Assembly: GCA_030066475.1 (NCBI GenBank)
Contig: JASJBO010000033.1
Coordinates: forward strand, 1-22,057
Reading direction: 5' to 3'
Length of the DNA: 22,057 nucleotides
Source: Myxococcota bacterium
GTDB lineage: Bacteria; Myxococcota_A; UBA9160; PR03
Shown here: positions 18,299 through 22,057 of the stretch, in pieces
Position numbering within the stretch: the stretch's first letter is position 1
Layout of the letters: every line of letters begins with the position of its first letter
Made by a program: the position numbers and the translations under genes
The notes under the pieces: model-generated
Seen by the model: only the letters and a program-made list of their open reading frames with translations
Told to the model about the DNA's origin: nothing
The model's database searches: none

Positions 18299-18967
18299 CT
18301 AGCGCCGCCCGAGCAGCCGCCCCCGCGGCTGCTCGCCGTGATGCTGCTCGAAGCGCTCCATGTAGCTGGCCGCCACCGCGCGCCCGTCGTGCCCCAGGTA
18401 GCGCGCATAGGCGGTCACGAAGCCGCGCACGTAGACGGCGGCCGGCAGGTCGTCGAAGCGCTCCTCCTCGACGAAGCGCAGGTAGGTGGGGTTCACCTTG
18501 GTGATGCCCGCGATCGCCTCCAGGTCGACCCCGCGCATCATGCGCGCGCGGCGCAGGCGGGCGCCGTCCCAGGGCGCGTCGGCGTCGCCCGTCTCGATCT
18601 CCTCGAAGCCCTCGATCTCGTGCGCGAGCGCCTCCGCGGGCGGCGCCATCTCGGTGACCGGCTCGAAGGCGAGCATCTCCTGCGCTTCGATCTCGCGGGG
18701 CTCCTCGAGGGGGGGCGCCCCGGCCGGCGCGCCCAGGGTCTGGTCGTAGGCGTGGCGCGCCTCGGGGTCGGAGAGCACGCGGTAGGCCTGCTCGATGCGC
18801 TCGCGGATCGAGCTCGACTCGCTCTCGTCGAGCACCGAGTAGGCCGCCAGCGCGTCCTCCTCGTAGGCCGCGTGCACCAGCGAGTAGGCGCGCTCGATCT
18901 CCTCGATGCGGGCGTCGCGGGACACCTCGAGCAGCTCGTAGTGGTCGAGATCGGCGAGCGGCTTCAT
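18299..18967 (-). CDS. Degenerate J-domain plus RodZ-like HTH protein
   Basis: 222 aa. Residues 8-76 look like a J-domain (DHYELLEVSRDARIEEIERAY ... IEQAYRVLSDPEARHAYDQTL), but the His-Pro-Asp motif that stimulates Hsp70 ATPase is missing: VHAAYEEDA (31-39) occupies that place. A Pro/Glu-rich acidic linker follows (80-130). Residues 136-195 are a RodZ-type helix-turn-helix (LRRARMMRGVDLEAIAGITKVNPTYLRFVEEERFDDLPAAVYVRGFVTAYARYLG). Unlike RodZ there is no transmembrane segment, so it should be cytosolic; RodZ-type HTH domains can bind MreB or other proteins instead of DNA. Start ATG 18967 overlaps the MinD-like ATPase stop (ATGA), implying a joint function. Role unknown. Confidence 0.85.
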   Translation of the reverse strand: MKPLADLDHYELLEVSRDARIEEIERAYSLVHAAYEEDALAAYSVLDESESSSIRERIEQAYRVLSDPEARHAYDQTLGAPAGAPPLEEPREIEAQEMLAFEPVTEMAPPAEALAHEIEGFEEIETGDADAPWDGARLRRARMMRGVDLEAIAGITKVNPTYLRFVEEERFDDLPAAVYVRGFVTAYARYLGHDGRAVAASYMERFEQHHGEQPRGRLLGRR

Positions 18968-19944
18968 ACGCGGGTTTGCTCCTGCGCCGCGGCGCGCAGG
19001 GGCTGCCGGCTGGTGGGCAGCCCGATCAGCTTGCGGGCGATGCGGTTCAGGTACACGGCGGCGTCCGAGCGCGGGTGGCTCTCGACCACCGGCCGGCGCG
19101 CGCGCACGGCCTGCGTGACGGCGTCGTCCCAGTTGACGTAGCCCAGGTAGTCGGCGTCGAGCCCGAAGTACTTGCGGCACACGCTGCGCACCGCGAAGCC
19201 GAGCTTGATGTCCTCGGCGGAGCGCGCGCCGTTGACCAGGATGCGCGGGTGGAAGGCGCGCAGGGTCGCCACGAAGCGCTTGCCCTCGTCCGGCGAGAGC
19301 GCCTCGATCTCGCGCATCAGGTCGAGCGGCGTGCGGATGCCGCGCTCGTTGCGCTGGTCCATGGCCTGGTTCACCAGCTCGCGCGCCGCGTCGGTGGTCA
19401 TCGCGAGCCGCAGCCGGCGGTAGAAGGCAGCGCGCAGGAAGGTGTAGGCGTTCTCGACCGAGGTGGGCTCGGGCGTCAGCACCAGGATGCCGTCGTCGCC
19501 GACCAGGAAATAGTCCATCACCGAGGGATGTGCGCCCGCGCCGAGGTCGACGATCACCTGGTCGACCGAGAGCCCGCGCAGCGACTCGAGCAGCTCGATG
19601 CGGCGGAAGTGGCGCGGCTGGGCCGAGCCCAGGTGAGCCTGGGTGCCGGCGATCAGCCGCAGCCCCGGCACCGCGGTGTCGACCAGCAGGCGGCGCAGGT
19701 CGCGCTCGCGTCCGGCGACGTACTCGGCCAGGCTGGTGCGCGGCGAGCCCACGCCCAGCAGCGTGTGCAGGTTGGCGCCCTCCAGGTCGGTGTCGACCGC
19801 CACCACGCGCTGGCCGGCGCGCGCGATCGCGGCGGCCAGGTTCGCGACGATCACGGTCTTGCCGACGCCGCCCTTGCCGCCGCCCACCGCGAGCATGCGG
19901 GGCACCCGGGCTCCCCGGCGCGCGCTGCGGCCTGCCTGACTCAT
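18964..19944 (-). CDS. MinD/FlhG-like P-loop ATPase
   Basis: 326 aa. Deviant Walker A motif GGGKGGVGKT (21-30) with the signature lysine K24, then VVAVDTDLEGANLHTLLG (47-64) and Walker B-like VIVDLGAG (129-136); LVLTPEPTSVENAYTFLRA is typical of the MinD/FlhG/ParA group. These ATPases dimerise on ATP and position flagella, division sites or other polar machinery. The 40 C-terminal residues show no clear amphipathic membrane helix as in MinD. No flagellar or min genes are nearby. It is translationally coupled (ATGA) to the J-like/RodZ-like protein, its most probable partner. Not soj/parA: no parB or parS here. Confidence 0.9.
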   Translation of the reverse strand: MSQAGRSARRGARVPRMLAVGGGKGGVGKTVIVANLAAAIARAGQRVVAVDTDLEGANLHTLLGVGSPRTSLAEYVAGRERDLRRLLVDTAVPGLRLIAGTQAHLGSAQPRHFRRIELLESLRGLSVDQVIVDLGAGAHPSVMDYFLVGDDGILVLTPEPTSVENAYTFLRAAFYRRLRLAMTTDAARELVNQAMDQRNERGIRTPLDLMREIEALSPDEGKRFVATLRAFHPRILVNGARSAEDIKLGFAVRSVCRKYFGLDADYLGYVNWDDAVTQAVRARRPVVESHPRSDAAVYLNRIARKLIGLPTSRQPLRAAAQEQTRV

Positions 19945-19989
19945 TCCCCACCCCCGCCGTCCCGCGCGAGGCGCGGCACGCTGCGAAGA

Positions 19990-20009
19990 CGCCGGCCCTG
20001 GGGCCGGCG
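19990..20009 (-). terminator. GC-rich hairpin between the HNH and MinD-like genes
   Basis: Perfect 9-bp inverted repeat CGCCGGCCC / GGGCCGGCG with a 2-nt centre, in the 69-nt gap after the HNH stop. On the minus strand it is followed by TCTTCGC rather than a T-run, so termination is possible but weak. It may separate selA-HNH from the downstream transcript. Confidence 0.4.
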
Positions 20010-20013
20010 CCAG

Positions 20014-20610
20014 CTAGCTCGCGAGTCCCGAGCTGCGCCTCGAGCCGTCCACCACGCGCAGGTAGGGCCGCCACGCCTCGTGGCGCGCGCTCGCCAGCGG
20101 CAGGCTGGCCAGCGGCGTCCAGCGCGGTCGCGCTGGACGGGTCCGCAGCCGCAGCCCCGCCTGCTCGGGCGTGCGACCGCCCTTGCGTCGATTGCAGTCG
20201 AGACAGCTCGCGACCACGTTCTCCCAGGTGCTGCGTCCACCGTGCGCGCGCGGAACCACGTGGTCGAGATTGAGATGCGACCGGGGGGGACGGACGCCGC
20301 AGTACTGACACGTGAAGCCGTCGCGCGAGAACACGTTCGAGCGGCTGAAGCGCACGTGGCGGCGCGGCACCCGGTCGAAGGCGCGCAGCACCACGACGCG
20401 CGGAACCCGGATGCGACCGCGGCTGGTGCCGAGCGCCTCGTCGCCGTTCACCGCCTCGACCCGACACCACGACTCGAAGTCGAAGGTCCGGTACTCGTCG
20501 TCCACGATTCGCGCCAGGTCCTGATACACCATCGCAAAGGCGCGCCTCACCGTCGTCACGTGGATCGGCAGATACGATCGATTCAAGACCAGGACGCTCG
20601 AGTTCAGCAT
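20014..20610 (-). CDS. HNH endonuclease family protein
   Basis: 198 aa. The N-terminal part (1-95, SSVLVLNRSYLPIHVTTVRRA..) is the domain usually preceding this HNH group. The HNH core has zinc cysteines C101 and C104 (FTCQYC) and C136 and C139 (CLDCN), catalytic D116-H117 in LNLDHVVPRAHGG and N131 in WENVV. All nuclease residues are present. This is a common stand-alone genomic HNH family in high-GC bacteria; its role is unknown and it is not obviously part of an intron, phage or restriction system. The C-terminus is Arg/Pro-rich. ATG 20610 begins 43 nt after selA. Confidence 0.88.
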   Translation of the reverse strand: MLNSSVLVLNRSYLPIHVTTVRRAFAMVYQDLARIVDDEYRTFDFESWCRVEAVNGDEALGTSRGRIRVPRVVVLRAFDRVPRRHVRFSRSNVFSRDGFTCQYCGVRPPRSHLNLDHVVPRAHGGRSTWENVVASCLDCNRRKGGRTPEQAGLRLRTRPARPRWTPLASLPLASARHEAWRPYLRVVDGSRRSSGLAS

Positions 20611-20653
20611 CGGATTTCGCGGGGTTGCACGGTACCCGACCGTCGGGGCGCGA

Positions 20654-22051
20654 TCAACGAACCGAGTCCTTGAGCGCCGCGGTGAGCGCGGCCTCGATCG
20701 CCTCCTCGTCGCCCGGCAGCAGGGTGCGGGCGTCGAGCAGCAGCGCGCCCTCGGCGACGCGACCCACGACCGGCACGTCGGCGTCGCGCAGCCGCGAAGC
20801 GAGGCGCTCGGCGCCGTCGGGCGGGCGCAGCGCGACCGCGCTCGAGGGCAGCGCGAAGCCCGGCAGCGAGCCGCCGCCCACCGGCGCCCGGCTCGACTGG
20901 ACGTCGATGCGCAGCGCGCCGCCGGCCACCCCCGCGAGGCGCTCGGCCAGGGCGCGCGCACGCCGCTCGACGGCCTCGGGCGCCTCGGTGAGCCCGGCCA
21001 GCGTGGGCAGTGCGCCCTGCGCATCCCCCGCGAGCAGCGCGCCCAGGGTCCAGTCGAGCGCGGCGAGCGTCATCTTGTCGAGCCGCACGGTGCGGGCGAG
21101 CGGATTGCTGCGCATCGCCCCCAACGCCTCGGCGTCCCCGATCAGCAGGCCCGCCTGGGGTCCGCCCAGCAGCTTGTCGCCGGAGAAGCAGACCACGTCG
21201 GCGCCCTGCTGCAGCCGCGCCGGGGCAAACGACTCGGCCGGAAAGCCGCGCGAGCGCAGGTCGACCAGCGTGGCGCTGCCCAGGTCCTCGAGCAGCGGCA
21301 GCCCGTGCTCGGCCGCGATCGGGGCCAGCTCGGGCAGGTCGACTTCGCGCACGAAGCCGCGCTGCTCGAAGTTGCTGCGGTGGACCTTGAGCAGCAGCGC
21401 GGTCTCGGGCCCGATTGCGCGCCGGTAGTCGTCGGGATGGGTGCGGTTGGTGGTGCCGACCTCGCGCAGCCGCGCCCCGGCCGCCTCGAGGATGTCGGGC
21501 AGCCGGAACGAGCCGCCGATCTCGACCAGCTCGCCGCGCGAGACCACCACCTCGCGGCCGCGCGCCAGCGTGCTGACCGCCAGCAGCAGGGCGGCCGCGT
21601 TGTTGTTGACGGCCAGCGCTGCCGGAGCGCCGGCCAGCAGGGCCAGCTTTTCGGAGACCGCCGCCAGCCGCTGACCGCGGCGGCCGGCGCCCAGATCGAG
21701 CTCGAGATCGGTGTAACGGCTGCCCGCCTCCAGCGCGGCGGCGGCCGCCCCCGGGGCAAGCGGCGCCCGGCCCAGGTTCGTGTGGAGCACGACGCCGGTG
21801 GCGTTCACGACCCGGCCCGGGCGCGGCCGCGCCAGGTCGGTGGCGCGGCGCGCGGCAGCCTCGGAGAGCGCCTCGGGCTCGGGGCGCTCGCCGGCGGCGA
21901 TCCGCTCGCGCGCCGCGGCCAGCTCCCGGCGCGCGCCCTCGGTCGCCGCCCAGCGGGGCAGCCCCCTCTCCCGGCCCAGGACGGCCTCGGCCAGGCGATC
22001 GACGCCGGGCAGGGTGCGGCGGGGGTCGGGATCTCCAGAACGCCGTCTCAT
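20654..22051 (-). CDS. selA: L-seryl-tRNA(Sec) selenium transferase SelA
   Basis: 465 aa, matching the usual length of about 463, so apparently complete with ATG 22051 only 6 nt from the window end. PLP enzyme that converts seryl-tRNA(Sec) to selenocysteyl-tRNA(Sec) using selenophosphate. Motifs: VVNATGVVLHTNLGRAPL (81-98), AVNNNAAALLLA (147-158), EVVVSRGELVEIGGSFRLPD (167-186), EVGTTNRTH (197-205), LLKVHRSNF, and the PLP-lysine loop CFSGDKLLGGPQAG with K293. The N-terminal tRNA-binding region (about 15-60) is present. It implies the organism makes selenoproteins; selB, selD and selC are outside the window. Confidence 0.96.
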   Translation of the reverse strand: MRRRSGDPDPRRTLPGVDRLAEAVLGRERGLPRWAATEGARRELAAARERIAAGERPEPEALSEAAARRATDLARPRPGRVVNATGVVLHTNLGRAPLAPGAAAAALEAGSRYTDLELDLGAGRRGQRLAAVSEKLALLAGAPAALAVNNNAAALLLAVSTLARGREVVVSRGELVEIGGSFRLPDILEAAGARLREVGTTNRTHPDDYRRAIGPETALLLKVHRSNFEQRGFVREVDLPELAPIAAEHGLPLLEDLGSATLVDLRSRGFPAESFAPARLQQGADVVCFSGDKLLGGPQAGLLIGDAEALGAMRSNPLARTVRLDKMTLAALDWTLGALLAGDAQGALPTLAGLTEAPEAVERRARALAERLAGVAGGALRIDVQSSRAPVGGGSLPGFALPSSAVALRPPDGAERLASRLRDADVPVVGRVAEGALLLDARTLLPGDEEAIEAALTAALKDSVR

Positions 22052-22057
22052 CGCGAT

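Noticed and set aside
20014..20610. HNH protein as part of a group II intron, homing endonuclease or defence island
   Set aside because: No reverse transcriptase, intron structure, restriction or phage genes are nearby; this HNH family is common as a single chromosomal gene.

Overview
This is a very GC-rich bacterial chromosome segment made almost entirely of housekeeping genes. From about 22.05 kb down to 1.35 kb every gene I can support lies on the minus strand; only two small genes at the left edge (165-1344) are on the plus strand. The block rho-prfA-prmC-murA-his, high GC, a free-standing selA, and a MinD-like ATPase beside a J-like/RodZ-like protein point to a deltaproteobacterial lineage in the old broad sense (for example Myxococcota, Binatota or relatives). 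That placement is inference; there is no rRNA here.

Layout in minus-strand transcription order. (1) selA (22051-20654) and an HNH endonuclease gene (20610-20014). (2) A MinD/FlhG-type ATPase overlapping a gene for a degenerate J-domain plus RodZ-like HTH protein, then rluD-type pseudouridine synthase and pgeF (19944-16669). (3) A 334-nt leader and rho. (4) prfA-prmC-murA-hisD-hisB-hisH-lipoprotein-hisA-hisF, a tightly packed chain in which most junctions overlap or are a few bases apart. It joins release factor 1 to its methyltransferase, one step of peptidoglycan precursor synthesis and five histidine genes. (5) The classical macromolecular synthesis operon rpsU-dnaG-rpoD, followed with one intervening base by a cytochrome P450 gene. 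The P450 runs convergently into a plus-strand CBS-domain gene, itself preceded by an orphan nucleotidyltransferase gene.

Most unusual signals: hisF carries an 84-bp in-frame insertion bounded by imperfect 10-bp direct repeats, and its core resembles a sequence at 104-151, which suggests a dispersed element able to enter coding sequence without breaking the frame. A P450 sits at the end of the rpsU-dnaG-rpoD operon. A secreted, probably lipid-anchored protein is encoded inside the his operon. The rho leader contains an A/C-only tract that may be a Rho-responsive element. hisG and rpmE, which I would expect in this synteny, are absent.

I found no CRISPR array, prophage, transposase, rRNA or tRNA, and no convincing new multi-gene defence or biosynthetic system. 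All calls come from reading translations and motifs by eye; no database search was run.
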